Positions 9,374-18,661 of a stretch of DNA of 64,000 nucleotides are shown here, piece by piece; within the stretch, counting starts at the first letter, position 1; each line of letters starts with the position of its first letter. The position numbers and the translations under genes were made by a program. Source of the stretch: CAWAYH01 sp963786195 (GTDB lineage Bacteria; Acidobacteriota; Vicinamibacteria; Vicinamibacterales; 2-12-FULL-66-21); contig CAWAYH010000006.1 of assembly GCA_963786195.1 (NCBI GenBank), positions 744,001-808,000 of the forward strand. The letters run 5' to 3'. The notes under the pieces are model-generated. The model worked only from the letters and a program-made list of their open reading frames with translations. It searched no databases and was not told the origin of the DNA.

Positions 9374-11621
9374 TCAGTTCGTCGTCTGTCTCGGGAGCGC
9401 CAGGGCGACGAGAGACGTGTTCGCGCCCGCGCCCGTCGCAAAGACGATGTACTGCTTGCCCTTGTGCAGGAACGTCATCGGCACCGCGCTCGTGCGTGAC
9501 GGAATCTCGACGGCGCCCACCTGCTTGCCCGTGGCCTTGTCGACGCCATAGAGGTAGAAGTTCTCCGCCCCTGCAGGACCACCGCCGCGGCCCGTGCCGT
9601 AGACGACGAGCGTCTTCGTCGTGATGACCTGCGCGTGGCCCCGCCCCGGCGCACCCGGTGGAAGCGTGACGCCGGCGAAGAGCGGATCCTTCGACGTCAC
9701 TGTCGTCAGCTGCCCGCCGTTGGGAATCCACCACGCCTTGTCGCCGGTGTTCAGGTTGTACGCGGTGATACCGCCGAGCTCCTTCGGCTTCACGATCGAC
9801 ACGCCGCCGATCGTCGTTCCGCCGCCGGCCCGCCGCCACCGCGCCGCCGCGACCCCCGCGACCTTCCGGCTTCTTGTAGCCGGGAGGCGGAGGCAGGGCG
9901 CCGAGCTGACCGCAGCTGTCGTGCGGCGAGCTGTAGCGGAACTCGGAGCAGGGATCCTTCTGCACTTCGATCGTGCCGAGGCCGCTCTGCGCCGCCTGAT
10001 AGAGCAGTCCCGTCTCCGGATCGACGGCTGCTCCACCGTCGATGTTGACGCCACCGCTCGCGCCCGGCGCGTACCACGAGCACGTGAAGCCGCTCGGACC
10101 GGAGCCGTCCGACGCTGACGCCGGGATGAAGTACGGTCCCATGCGGCATCGTTTCGCGAGCTTCAGCGCGGCCTCCTTGATCGCCGGCGTGTAGTCGATC
10201 AGATCCGACTCGAGGAGCCCCTGCTGGGCGAACGGCGCCGGTTTCGACGGAATCGGCTGCGTCGGCGACGTCTGTTCGCCTGGAACTTCGCTCTGCAGCA
10301 CCGGCGTTTCCGGCATCGGCCAGATCGGTTCGCCGGTCACACGGTCGAAGACGTACAGCCAGCCCTGTTTCGTGCCCTGCGCGACGATCTTGCGCGGCTT
10401 GCCGTCGATCGTCACGTCGAGCAGGTTCGGCGACATCGGCGTGTCGTAGTCCCAGATGTCGTGATGCACCATCTGGAAGTGCCACTTGCGCTTGCCGGTC
10501 TTGACGTCGATCGCGATCAGGCTGTTGCCGAACAGGTTGTTGCCGGGGCGGTGGCCGCCGTACTCGTCCATCAGCGGCATGCCGACCGGGATGTACACGA
10601 GTCCGAGCTCCGGATCCGCGGAATACGGCGCCCATGCGTCGACCTTCCCGATGCCCGGCGTTCCGCGCTTCGTGCCGTTCATCCACGTGTCGGCGCCGAA
10701 CTCGCCGGGCTCCGGCACCAGGTTGAACTTCCACAGCTGCTTGCCCGTGCGGATGTCGAAGCCGCGGATGAAGCTCGGCAGGTTGCTCAGCCGGATCGGA
10801 TAGTAGCCGTGGATGTGCGAGTTGCCGACGATGATGACGTCGTTGACGATGATCGCCGGGCAGCTGACGCCGATCTGGCCGAGCGCCGGATCGATGCCGA
10901 CCGTGCCATCCGCGCCGGTTTTCGTCTTCTCGTCCCACTTCTCGCCGGGCTTGGCTTTGCGCGCCGGCGCCGCGTCGCTGATGATGAGCGGACCGCTGTC
11001 ATCCACCGCCAGCGGGACGAGCGGGTAACCCAGTCCGTCCATCAGATCCACGATGCCGTTCTTGCCAAACTTGGGATCGGGAACCCCGGTTTTGGCATCG
11101 AGTGCCGCCAGGTGATAGCCGGGTGTCGTGACGATGACGCGTTCTTCCTTGCCGTCGGTCCAGTAGGCCGGACCGCGACCTGCGAACTGGCGCGGCGCCT
11201 TCTGCCAGCGGATCCCCTCGTCCAGGCGCCACATCCAGAGCGTCTCGCCGCTCTCGGGATTGATCGCGAACGCCGACCGCCGGGTCGTGCCGACGGTGAA
11301 CAGCCGACCGTTGGCATAGAGCGGCGTGGTGCGGTCGTACTCATCCTCGCCGTTGACCTTCCACTGCCAGGCGATCTGCAGCTTGTCGAAGTTCGTCGCG
11401 TTGATCTGATCGAGCGGCGAATATCGCGTGCTCCAGGCGTCGGCGCCCCAGTACCGCCACTCCCCCGGCGGGTTGCCGCGGACGAGCGTCGATCCCTGCT
11501 GCGCGTTCAACTGATGCCCGGGAGCGGTCAGCAGCCCGCCGATCGCTACGGCTACGAAGAGCGCCACGCCAAGCGTCCGGCCCCATGCCCAGCCTGTCCA
11601 GCGTGTCCAGCCTTGCGCCAT
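9374..11621 (-). CDS. PQQ-dependent quinoprotein dehydrogenase (one frameshift)
   Basis: About 748 residues. An N-terminal signal or anchor (TLGVALFVAVAIGGLLTAPG) precedes an eight-bladed quinoprotein propeller: WRYWGADAWSTRYSPLDQIN, DRTTPLYANGRLFTVG, SGETLWMWRLDEG, LVYIPVGMPLMDEYGG, KRKWHFQMVHHDIWDYD and VTGEPIWPMPETPV are typical of membrane or periplasmic PQQ sugar/alcohol dehydrogenases. The frame breaks near 9830: one extra C in ccc (9829-9831) separates the propeller from the C-terminal blades that end ANTSLVALALPRQTTN. It should oxidise a sugar or alcohol in the periplasm and pass electrons on, probably through the cytochrome c encoded 30 bp upstream. Substrate is not predictable. The indel falls in a Gly-rich linker and may be an error. 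Confidence 0.85.
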
Positions 11622-11651
11622 CGTCTTATCCCCTCTTGTTGAAAGTCGATC

Positions 11652-12089
11652 TCAGCGCGCTTCCTTCTTGTCTCCCGTCATCGCCGGTGTTTCGATCCGA
11701 ATCTTGCTCAGCACCGTTTCGTCAGGCGGAAGATCGGTCTTGCCCGGGGGAATCTCGTTCTTCTTGAGGATGTAGGCGACGACCTGGGCGGCTTCCTTCG
11801 GAGTCAGGCTTCCAGGATCGCTCTTCGGCATCTTCGTGCTGACCCAGTCGTACAGGTCGGACAGCGGCCGGCGGCCCCACGCCACGGCGAAGTTGGTGCC
11901 CGTGTACGTGGCGATCGGATGGCACGACACGCACGTGCCCATGAACGTGTCCTCACCACGCCGTGCCTGCGTGTTGGTGTAGACCCCGCTCATCGTCGAG
12001 CGGATCCCCGGAGCCTGCGCGGCCATGCGCCCCGCGAGCGACCCAACCAACGAGACTGCGGCGACTCCCCAGATGACGACTCGGACCAT
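11652..12089 (-). CDS. Periplasmic class I-type cytochrome c
   Basis: 145 residues with a signal peptide (VVIWGVAAVSLVGSLAGRMAAQA) and one CVSCH haem c motif (C53, C56, H57). M87 in STKMPKSDPGSL is the likely sixth ligand, followed by the helix TPKEAAQVVAYILKKN, as in small monohaem cytochromes. It is first in a block with the PQQ dehydrogenase (30 bp downstream), so it is the probable electron acceptor for that enzyme. The 180-bp gap upstream (12090-12269) contains no other gene. Confidence 0.88.
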   Translation of the reverse strand: MVRVVIWGVAAVSLVGSLAGRMAAQAPGIRSTMSGVYTNTQARRGEDTFMGTCVSCHPIATYTGTNFAVAWGRRPLSDLYDWVSTKMPKSDPGSLTPKEAAQVVAYILKKNEIPPGKTDLPPDETVLSKIRIETPAMTGDKKEAR

Positions 12090-12269
12090 TACACAGACCT
12101 TCCCCGTCTCGGCAAACGAGTGAAACAGTAGCAGTTTGCGGGCTATTCTGTCGAGACGGCGAGGCTCAACCGGAGTAGAGGGGCGGTATCAGGCGGGCGA
12201 ATTCCCGGTCCAGAAACACGACGCACCGCCATCCGGGTATGGGAACGGACGGCGGCGCGTCTCCCCCAC

Positions 12270-12833
12270 TCAGCGCTCGGGGGTAATTTTCATCCGGTTG
12301 ACGACGGACTTGACGCCCGTGGTTTCGCGCGACAGCTCGAGCGCGCGATCCCGTTCGGTGGTGGAGCGGACGTTGCCGCTCAGCGTCACGATGCCGTCCT
12401 TCGTGTCGACGTCGATCTTCAGGCCTGACACGGTGGTGTCGGCCAGCATCTTCGTTTTCACGGCGGTGGTGATGCCGGCGTCACCCAGCAGGTCTCCGGC
12501 GTCGCCCACCTTGCGCTGCAGGCTGTCGTCGATGCCGGTCGTCGGCGTCACGCCCGGTGCAACGATCAGGCTGTCGACGACGTCGCGGACGCCCTTGGTC
12601 TCGCGCGCGAGTTCGACGGCACGCGTGCGCCCAATCTCGGTGTCCACTTCGCCCTTCAGCGTGACGACCTTGTCCTTCGTGTCCACGTCGATCCGATACG
12701 CCTTCACCACGTCATCAGCCGCGAGCTTCGACTTCACGGCGGTGGTGATGCCAGGGTCCGTCTGCCCGCAGGCCACCGTTACGGTCGCCACGAGTGCAGC
12801 TCCCAGCCATCCAAGAACGTTCTGTCGCGTCAT
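12270..12833 (-). CDS. Exported protein with two BON domains (OsmY-like)
   Basis: 187 residues from the ATG at 12833, which has AGGAGG 8 nt upstream. The signal sequence ends in VTVACGQ, lipoprotein-like though the -3 Thr is atypical. Two BON domains follow, each with ITTAVKxKxxAD, DVDTKDxxVTLxGxV and RAxELxRETxGVxxVVxxL/M motifs, separated by a short linker. BON proteins are thought to bind membranes or periplasmic ligands and are often stress-related. A single-BON protein occurs at 30238-30537. Confidence 0.85.
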   Translation of the reverse strand: MTRQNVLGWLGAALVATVTVACGQTDPGITTAVKSKLAADDVVKAYRIDVDTKDKVVTLKGEVDTEIGRTRAVELARETKGVRDVVDSLIVAPGVTPTTGIDDSLQRKVGDAGDLLGDAGITTAVKTKMLADTTVSGLKIDVDTKDGIVTLSGNVRSTTERDRALELSRETTGVKSVVNRMKITPER

Positions 12834-13042
12834 CAGGCATCCCTCCTGTGCAACATGCACGGCCGAGTCCGCTAAAGTGCATTGGCCGTACCATCCGGCG
12901 CGGAGGCGACGCGAGCGCTTTCTACGGGGCTCTTTTGCGGAAGAGGTTCAGCGAAGCGGCGCCGGAGTGTATGAAAAAGCTGGGAGCAGGAGGGTAGGCT
13001 GTGCTCGACGTACGGACGGGGCGGAACCTCGTCAGTGAGCGC

Positions 13043-13082
13043 GTGCACGGTGCACCGTGCAGGGTGCACCTGCACCGTTCAC
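13043..13082. repeat. Heptad tandem repeat, unit gtgcacc
   Basis: Units gtgcacg, gtgcacc, gtgcagg, gtgcacc, tgcaccg with an exact 7-bp period for the first four, 8 bp past the stop of the ADOP permease gene (13091). Many units are self-complementary (gtgcac), so the tract can also fold. A reverse-complement relative lies at 16914-16946. Confidence 0.8.
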
Positions 13083-13090
13083 CATCACCG

Positions 13091-15493
13091 CTACTCGTCT
13101 TTCAACGCCGCCGCGGGATCAGTGGCGGCAGCGCGCCGCGCTGGCCACCAGATCGCGAGGCAGCCGGCGGCGGCGAAGGAGAGTGCGGCCATTGCGAGCG
13201 TCAGCGGCTCGCCGGGGCGGACGCCGAACAGCTGGCTCTCGAGCGCGCGGCCGGCGCCGAGGGCGGCGAGCAGTCCGAGCGCGAGGCCCGCGAGCAGCAC
13301 GACTGCGCCCTGCTTGAGGAACAGCTGCGTGATGATCCGCGGATCTGCGCCCACCGCCATGCGGACGGCGATCTCGCGCTCGCGCTGGCGGACGGCGTAC
13401 ACGATGACGCCGTAGACGCCAATCAGCGCGAGCACCGCCGCCGTCATGGCAAAGCCGGCCAGCAGCCACGCGAGGAACTTCGGCCGCGAGAGTTCCTCGT
13501 CGATCAGCGTCTGCAGCGGCCTGGGAGCGTTGAGCGCGACCTCCGGATCGATCTCGCCGATCGCGGCCCGAATCTGCGGGACCCATCCCGCCGGCGCCCC
13601 CGTCGTCCGAACGTACAGGAACGCAAACCGTCCCGGCGACTGCAACAGCGGCAGATACAGATCCGCGCGCTCCTCGTCGACCGGCGCCTGGCGGACGTCG
13701 CGCACGATGCCGACGATCCGGCGGCCAACGGGTGGACTGTTCGTGTCGTCATCTTCTACGCCAGGGGCGTAGAAAATGTGCGCGCCGATTGCGTCGCCGG
13801 CAGGCCACATCAGGCGCGCGAGCGATTCGCTGACCATCGCGACCGGCTCGCTGCCGAGACGATCCGCATCGCTGAAGACACGACCGGCCGCGAGCTGCAT
13901 GTTCAGCGTGGAGAAATACCGGGCGGTGACCCCGAACACGCCGACGCGGCCGGCGATGCGGGTGCCCGCCCGGTCACCTTCGACGGGTCGCGTTCGTGGT
14001 GGCTGCAGGGGCCACCCGTCCCCGAACGCCACCGATTCGACGCCGGGAATCGCCTCCAGACGCGGCAGTAGTCGCTCGAAGAAGGCCAGCCGCCGCGGAC
14101 CATCGGGATAGTTGCGCTGGCGGAGCGTCATTGCGGTCGAGAGGACCCGGTCGGCGCGGATGCCGAAGTCGACCTGCAGCAGCCGGACGACGCTCTGCAT
14201 CATGAGGATGGATCCGCTCAGCAGCGCAAGCGAGGCGGCGACCTCGAGCACGATCAGCACCGAACGCGTCCGCTGACTGCCGCGCCCTTCGGTCGCCGAG
14301 CGGCTGCTTCCAGAGAGCATGCCGTGGACGCCGTGGCGCGAGGCAGCCACCAGCGGCGCGAGTCCGCAGGCGAGCGCCGCGATCAGGCCGAAGGCCGCGG
14401 CCGCGAGCACGACCGTGCTGTCGATGGAGAACGCGCTCAGCCCGCCGGGAGCCGTCCGGCCCAGCTCGCGCTGGATCAGCGGTGCCAGCCACTGCAACAG
14501 CAGGCCGCTCGCAAGCAGGCCGACGAACGTCGCGGCGGCGCCGAGGACGAGCGTTTCGATGATCAGCAGCCGCGCGATCGCGGCGCGGCCCGCGCCGAGC
14601 GCCATCCGCACGGCGATCTCCTTCTGGCGCCGCGTCGCGCGGATCAGCAGGAGCCCCGCGACGTTGGCCCACGAAACGAGAAGCACGAGCGCGGCGGCCG
14701 CTGCCAGCGCCCGCAGGATCGGGAGCAGCCGCTGCACGTACGCTCCGTGAGTCGACACCAGCTCGACCTGCCATTGCGGGCTCTTGACCGTCGTGCCGCC
14801 ACGCACCAGCGCGGCCACCCGCGCGGCAGCGACGTCCGGAGGCACACCCTCGCGCAGGCGAACCATGTAGGGATACGTCGGCGCGCGGAGCGGCGCGAGG
14901 ATCTCGGTGTAGGTGTTCAGGTGCCAGAAGTCCGCAGGCATCACGCCGATGATCGTGAACGTCTCCGCCTCGTCCGGCCGATCGCTCACGTACGCCTCGA
15001 AGCGCCGTCCCATGATGTTGGGATCGCCCCCATAACGCTGCTGCCAGAGACGATGGCTGATGAGCGCGACGTTCGGACTGTTCGGCAGGAACGCGTCCGC
15101 GTCGAAGCCGCGGCCGATCGCCGGCTGGATGCCGAGCCCTTCGACGAAGCCCGGCGTCACCCACGCGCCGGGAGCGGACTCCGTCTGCTCGCCGCCAATC
15201 AGGTAGAAGACATCCAGGTCCCACGCAATCGGGTGCTCGATCACGTCGTTCAGGGAACGCCAGTCGAGCGACTCCATGTTCTCGGGCTGCTCCTGGCCCG
15301 GCACGCCGTAGCGCACCGAGTACAGACGCTGAGCGGCCGGATACGGCAGCGACTTGAACAGATACGCATTGAGCACCAGCAGCACGGCCGCGCACAGCGT
15401 CATGCCGAGCGCCAGCGTGCTGATGGCCACTACCGTGAAGCCACGGGTCTTGATCAGGGTCCGGATGGCGATGCGGAGATCGTTGGTCAGCAT
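13091..15493 (-). CDS. ADOP-type MacB-like ABC transporter permease
   Basis: 800 residues, uninterrupted. It starts MLTNDLRIAIRTLIKTRGFT, the usual N-terminus of acidobacterial duplicated orphan permeases. The first TM segment (VVAISTLALGMTLCAAVLLVLNA) is followed by a MacB-like periplasmic domain. A first FtsX-like block (residues ~255-370, with RQKEIAVRMALGAGRAAIARLL) and a second periplasmic plus FtsX block (~655-800, with REREIAVRMAVGADPRIITQLF) form the tandem duplication that defines the family. No ATPase gene is adjacent, as is normal for these orphans. Function is inferred as MacB/FtsX-like transport or mechanotransmission at the inner membrane. It lies 24 bp downstream of the deacetylase gene on the same strand. 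Confidence 0.9.
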   Translation of the reverse strand: MLTNDLRIAIRTLIKTRGFTVVAISTLALGMTLCAAVLLVLNAYLFKSLPYPAAQRLYSVRYGVPGQEQPENMESLDWRSLNDVIEHPIAWDLDVFYLIGGEQTESAPGAWVTPGFVEGLGIQPAIGRGFDADAFLPNSPNVALISHRLWQQRYGGDPNIMGRRFEAYVSDRPDEAETFTIIGVMPADFWHLNTYTEILAPLRAPTYPYMVRLREGVPPDVAAARVAALVRGGTTVKSPQWQVELVSTHGAYVQRLLPILRALAAAAALVLLVSWANVAGLLLIRATRRQKEIAVRMALGAGRAAIARLLIIETLVLGAAATFVGLLASGLLLQWLAPLIQRELGRTAPGGLSAFSIDSTVVLAAAAFGLIAALACGLAPLVAASRHGVHGMLSGSSRSATEGRGSQRTRSVLIVLEVAASLALLSGSILMMQSVVRLLQVDFGIRADRVLSTAMTLRQRNYPDGPRRLAFFERLLPRLEAIPGVESVAFGDGWPLQPPRTRPVEGDRAGTRIAGRVGVFGVTARYFSTLNMQLAAGRVFSDADRLGSEPVAMVSESLARLMWPAGDAIGAHIFYAPGVEDDDTNSPPVGRRIVGIVRDVRQAPVDEERADLYLPLLQSPGRFAFLYVRTTGAPAGWVPQIRAAIGEIDPEVALNAPRPLQTLIDEELSRPKFLAWLLAGFAMTAAVLALIGVYGVIVYAVRQREREIAVRMAVGADPRIITQLFLKQGAVVLLAGLALGLLAALGAGRALESQLFGVRPGEPLTLAMAALSFAAAGCLAIWWPARRAAATDPAAALKDE

Positions 15494-15517
15494 AGGCGTG
15501 ATGTGGTTGCGAACAGT

Positions 15518-16480
15518 TCAACGCGGCAGCGCGGAGGCCTGCTGGATCCACTCGGGGACGGCAGGCTCGGTTCCAAAAATAGACGAGGGCTTCTTCTGCG
15601 TCATCGCCCAGCGGTGCAGCCATGTGATGCCCGCCGGACCGAAGTACTCATCGGGTTGTCCGTACGCCGGGTCCTCGAGCGCGCGATCCAGGCTCACGAA
15701 TCGGTAGCCGCGCGCGACGATCCGGCGCGCGAGCGTGTCGAACGCGCTCGCATTCAGCGCGTTGGCGTGTATCAGCAGCGTCTGCCTGATTTCGCGTCCG
15801 ACAATCGCGACCGATTGGGCCTCGTAGTACTTGATCATCGACTCCATGTAGTCGACGTACTCGGCGGCGATTTTCTCGCGCGCCGGGACGTCGCCCTTCG
15901 CGGCGGCCCTGTCGAATGCGGCCGCGAAGATGTAGTCGTAGTTGTCGACCGAAATCGGCGCAACGCGATATCCGTTCTGTTTCAGGAACGCCTCGACGCT
16001 GTCGCGGGTTGCCGGCTGCATGCCCGTGTGCAGAAACGGATGACGGAAATAGCGTGGCTTCCCTCGTACCCTGGCCATCAACCTGGCCGTAATCTCATCT
16101 CCCCGATCGATGTCGGCCTGAAAGTCCTGCGCCGACGAGCGATGCAGGTCGATGTGCGAGTAGGTATGATTCCCGAGCTCGAACCCGCCGTCGATCCACT
16201 GCTGCAGGAGCGCCACCCTGCGTTCCTGGAGCGCGCCGTCGACATACAGCTTCACCTCGTTGACGAAGCCGATCGCAGGAATGTTGTGGCGACGAAAGGT
16301 GCTCAGCAGGCTGCGGGTCAGCTGTTCCGCGGCCGCTGCGTCCTGAGGCACGACCGACGCCGTCGGCAGGTCGTCGACCGTGACGCACATCTCGCGCTCG
16401 GGGGCCTGGGTCCTCTCGAAGCCAGCGGCATGCAGAACCGCGGTTAAGATCACGGCGAGCGTCAGGCAGGATCGACGCAT
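15518..16480 (-). CDS. NodB-type polysaccharide deacetylase
   Basis: 320 residues with a signal peptide (CLTLAVILTAVLHAAG). NodB homology motifs are visible: CVTVDDLPT, where DD is the motif-1 metal/base pair with LP in place of the usual GP; the His-rich motif 2 GNHTYSHIDLH; and PRYFRHPFLHTG for motif 3. LLIHANALNASAFDTL fits the late His motif. It probably removes N-acetyl groups from peptidoglycan or an exopolysaccharide in the periplasm. The start lies only 11 bp from that of the divergent arfB-like gene. Confidence 0.85.
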   Translation of the reverse strand: MRRSCLTLAVILTAVLHAAGFERTQAPEREMCVTVDDLPTASVVPQDAAAAEQLTRSLLSTFRRHNIPAIGFVNEVKLYVDGALQERRVALLQQWIDGGFELGNHTYSHIDLHRSSAQDFQADIDRGDEITARLMARVRGKPRYFRHPFLHTGMQPATRDSVEAFLKQNGYRVAPISVDNYDYIFAAAFDRAAAKGDVPAREKIAAEYVDYMESMIKYYEAQSVAIVGREIRQTLLIHANALNASAFDTLARRIVARGYRFVSLDRALEDPAYGQPDEYFGPAGITWLHRWAMTQKKPSSIFGTEPAVPEWIQQASALPR

Positions 16481-16491
16481 GCGCCAATACT

Positions 16492-16911
16492 ATGCTCTAC
16501 ATCACGCCCATGATCACTATCGACGACTCGGATTTCGAGGAGCGCTTCGTGCGGGCGTCGGGCCCCGGCGGGCAGAACGTCAACAAGGTCGCGACGGCCG
16601 TTCAGCTTCGCTTCGACGCCGCGCGCTCGACGAAACTGGACGATGAGACGAAGGAGCGGTTGCGAGCGATCGCCGGATCGAGGATGACCAGCGAGGGCGT
16701 GCTCGTCATCGACGCGCGGCGCTTCCGCACGCAAGCCCAAAACCGCGAAGACGCCCGCGAGCGGCTGGCCGACCTGCTGCGACAGGCCGCGACGAGACCA
16801 AAGCGCCGGCGGAAAACGAAGCCCACCGCCGCGTCAGGCCGGCGCCGGCTCGAGGCCAAGCGACGACGGGCTGAAAAGAAACAAGGACGAAGGGATACAG
16901 AGGGGGACTGA
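16492..16911 (+). CDS. arfB: ArfB/YaeJ-like peptidyl-tRNA hydrolase (ribosome rescue)
   Basis: 139 residues. The catalytic release-factor signature RASGPGGQNVNKVATAVQLRF holds GGQ at residues 26-28, and the basic C-terminal tail (KRRRKTKPTAASGRRRLEAK) matches the mRNA-entry-channel tail of ArfB. There are no codon-recognition domains, which distinguishes it from RF1 and RF2. It should hydrolyse peptidyl-tRNA on stalled ribosomes. Two starts are possible: 16492 (MLYITPMITI) or 16510. Its promoter must overlap the divergent deacetylase gene. Confidence 0.88.
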   Translation: MLYITPMITIDDSDFEERFVRASGPGGQNVNKVATAVQLRFDAARSTKLDDETKERLRAIAGSRMTSEGVLVIDARRFRTQAQNREDARERLADLLRQAATRPKRRRKTKPTAASGRRRLEAKRRRAEKKQGRRDTEGD

Positions 16912-16913
16912 AC

Positions 16914-16946
16914 GTGAACGGTGCAGGTGCACCGTGCACGTGCACC
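16914..16946. repeat. gtgcacc-type heptad tract, reverse-complement relative of the 13043 array
   Basis: Units gtgaacg, gtgcagg, tgcacc, gtgcacg, tgcacc between the converging stops of arfB (16911) and the VWA gene (16955). Its first 20 bases match the reverse complement of the right end of the 13043-13082 tract, so the two are inverted copies. Confidence 0.75.
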
Positions 16947-16954
16947 GCTCTCTG

Positions 16955-17965
16955 TCAGGAGCCGGCTTCTTTAGTCGCCACGTAACTCTTCCGCGCTCGC
17001 ACCTTCATCCCTTTGGTTTTGACGCGCAGCTCGAGGTCGTGTCTCTTCCCATCGAGCTTGGTGGGGGCGAAGCCCAGCGCGTATTGGTGGTGCAGCTCGT
17101 CGGCGACGCGGGCGAAGGTTGACGCGAGGTCGTCGGCCCGGGTCAGCTCGAAGTAGCCGCCGCCGGTTTCCTCCGCAATCTTGGGCAGTCCCGGATCCGG
17201 GCGCTGCGTGCCGCCCTGGGCCATGCCGCCGCCAAATCCGCCCATCCCCGGCGTCGGCGCCTGACGACGGATGTAGGGGAGCGTGGCTTCGAGGCCGATG
17301 GCGTAGACCATCACGTCTTCTCTGGTCGCCCGCTCCATGATGTCCATGTAGTTCAGGTTGTTCGTCTTGAAGTTCCCCGGCATGTCGACGCCGTCGGTGA
17401 AGAGCAGAATCACGCGCCGTCCGTCCTGCTGCCGGAGCGCGTTGATCGCGGTGTTGGACGCGTTCCAGAGCGGCGTCGGCCCCTCGGGCTGGAGGTCGCT
17501 CCGCAGGATGCCGGCCAGCTGCTGCTTGTCGCTGGTGAAGTCCTCCGGCTCGATCAGGATCTTCGTTGCGAACGTGCCGATGCGCGCCTTGTCGTTCGGC
17601 AGCAGCCGGCGGACGAATTCCGCCGACGCGCGTTCGACGAGCACGAAGTTCTCCTTCATGCTGCCGCTGCGGTCGAGCATCAACACAATCGTGATGGGCT
17701 GGATCTCGTTGGCGAAGAGCGTGGTCGGCTGCAGCTTGCCGTTGTCGTAGATCTCGAAATCGTCGCGCGTGAGATCCGGGACGAGCCGTCCGGCCTTATC
17801 GGTGACGGTGGCGTAGACCGCAACGGTGCGGGCGCCGCTCTTGAAAGGCTGCTGTGGGTCCTGGCGCGGGCCGCCGGCGACGACCGTCCCGATCGCCGCA
17901 GCGATCGCGATGCTCAACAGTCCACGGGGTTGGAAGGCGTTGGCCTTCATGCGAAGGTACCTCAC
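16955..17965 (-). CDS. VWA-domain secreted protein (VWFA-related acidobacterial type)
   Basis: 336 residues with an N-terminal export signal (LLSIAIAAAIGTVVAGG). A short beta domain (VYATVTDKAGRLVPDLTRDD, EIYDNGKLQP) leads into a VWA fold whose MIDAS is intact: DRSGS at 98-102, a Thr in the GPTPLWNA loop, and FTDGVD. A Gly/Met-rich loop (GMGGFGGGMAQGG) follows. The arrangement matches the acidobacterial VWFA-related family, presumed to bind ligands through a metal ion outside the cytoplasm. An alternative start is the Met at 17950. A longer relative is at 21917-23785. Confidence 0.85.
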   Translation of the reverse strand: MRYLRMKANAFQPRGLLSIAIAAAIGTVVAGGPRQDPQQPFKSGARTVAVYATVTDKAGRLVPDLTRDDFEIYDNGKLQPTTLFANEIQPITIVLMLDRSGSMKENFVLVERASAEFVRRLLPNDKARIGTFATKILIEPEDFTSDKQQLAGILRSDLQPEGPTPLWNASNTAINALRQQDGRRVILLFTDGVDMPGNFKTNNLNYMDIMERATREDVMVYAIGLEATLPYIRRQAPTPGMGGFGGGMAQGGTQRPDPGLPKIAEETGGGYFELTRADDLASTFARVADELHHQYALGFAPTKLDGKRHDLELRVKTKGMKVRARKSYVATKEAGS

Positions 17966-18063
17966 GTTTCAGGGCAGGCACCCCCATCGTCGCACGTTTG
18001 CCGCCCCGAAGGAAATCGCCGTCGAATGGGAGTATGCTGGTCGAACCAGCGCGGAAAAGAGCC

Positions 18064-18510
18064 ATGACAACTCTCATAGTGGTGCTGATCGCGGGACTCG
18101 GCCTGATCCAGAAAGAGCAGGAGAAGGCGCCGATCCCGAAGGATTCGGTCGAGCTGCTCGTCACCGGGTGCCTCAAGGGCCGCGTTCTGGCCGTCTCCGA
18201 GGCCCGGGAGCCCGGCGTCGAAGTCGGCGCGAGCGCGAACGTGCGCGGACGATCGTTCCGTCTCGCGGGCAAGAAAGACGTGATGGAAGAGGTCAAGCGC
18301 CAGGATGGGCACCTCGTCCAGGTGAACGGCATCGTCAAGCGCTCGGTGATTGAAGAGCAGGGCACGAAAATCGGACGCGTCGAGGTCGGCGGCGGATCGC
18401 GCACGGCCGGGAAAAGCGGCGCCATGCCGATGCCCGGACCTGCCGACAATGTGGACGTGATGGACGTCCTGTCCGTGCAGCAGCGCGCGTCGTCGTGCGG
18501 CGGTCAGTAG
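18064..18510 (+). CDS. Small exported protein of unknown function
   Basis: 148 residues from the ATG at 18064 (MTTLIVVLIAGLGLIQ, a weak signal peptide). The frame is open much further upstream, but that part overlaps the divergent VWA gene start. It contains DSVELLVTGCLKGRVLAVSE and VKRQDGHLVQVNGIVKRS, consistent with an OB-like beta barrel (a G-rich turn and alternating strands), then a Met/Pro/Gly-rich tail. I do not recognise a named family. It sits between the VWA gene and the dispersed palindromic repeat. Confidence 0.6.
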   Translation: MTTLIVVLIAGLGLIQKEQEKAPIPKDSVELLVTGCLKGRVLAVSEAREPGVEVGASANVRGRSFRLAGKKDVMEEVKRQDGHLVQVNGIVKRSVIEEQGTKIGRVEVGGGSRTAGKSGAMPMPGPADNVDVMDVLSVQQRASSCGGQ

Positions 18511-18533
18511 CTGACGACACCACGAGCTGTCTG

Positions 18534-18657
18534 ATGAACCTGACGCTCGTTCCACGGTGCGAGCGAGCATGGCGAGCGAGCCACGCGACCGGAGCGCGCC
18601 GGCGAAGCGGCGCGCGAGAGAGCGTGTTGGGGAGTCCGAGGGGCAAAGCCCCTCGGA
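18534..18657. repeat. Dispersed palindromic element, copy 1
   Basis: About 124 bp of GC-rich sequence running from atgaacctgacgctcg to the hairpin ccgaggggc-aaa-gcccctcgg. The same series of blocks recurs at 28515-28654 (opposite orientation) and 46149-46279. Internal short repeats (gcgagcgag, gccacgcgac, gcgccggcgaagcggcgcg) can form further stems. This copy directly follows the stop codon of the TPR gene at 18662 and could act as its terminator. Confidence 0.85.
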
Positions 18658-18661
18658 TAAA

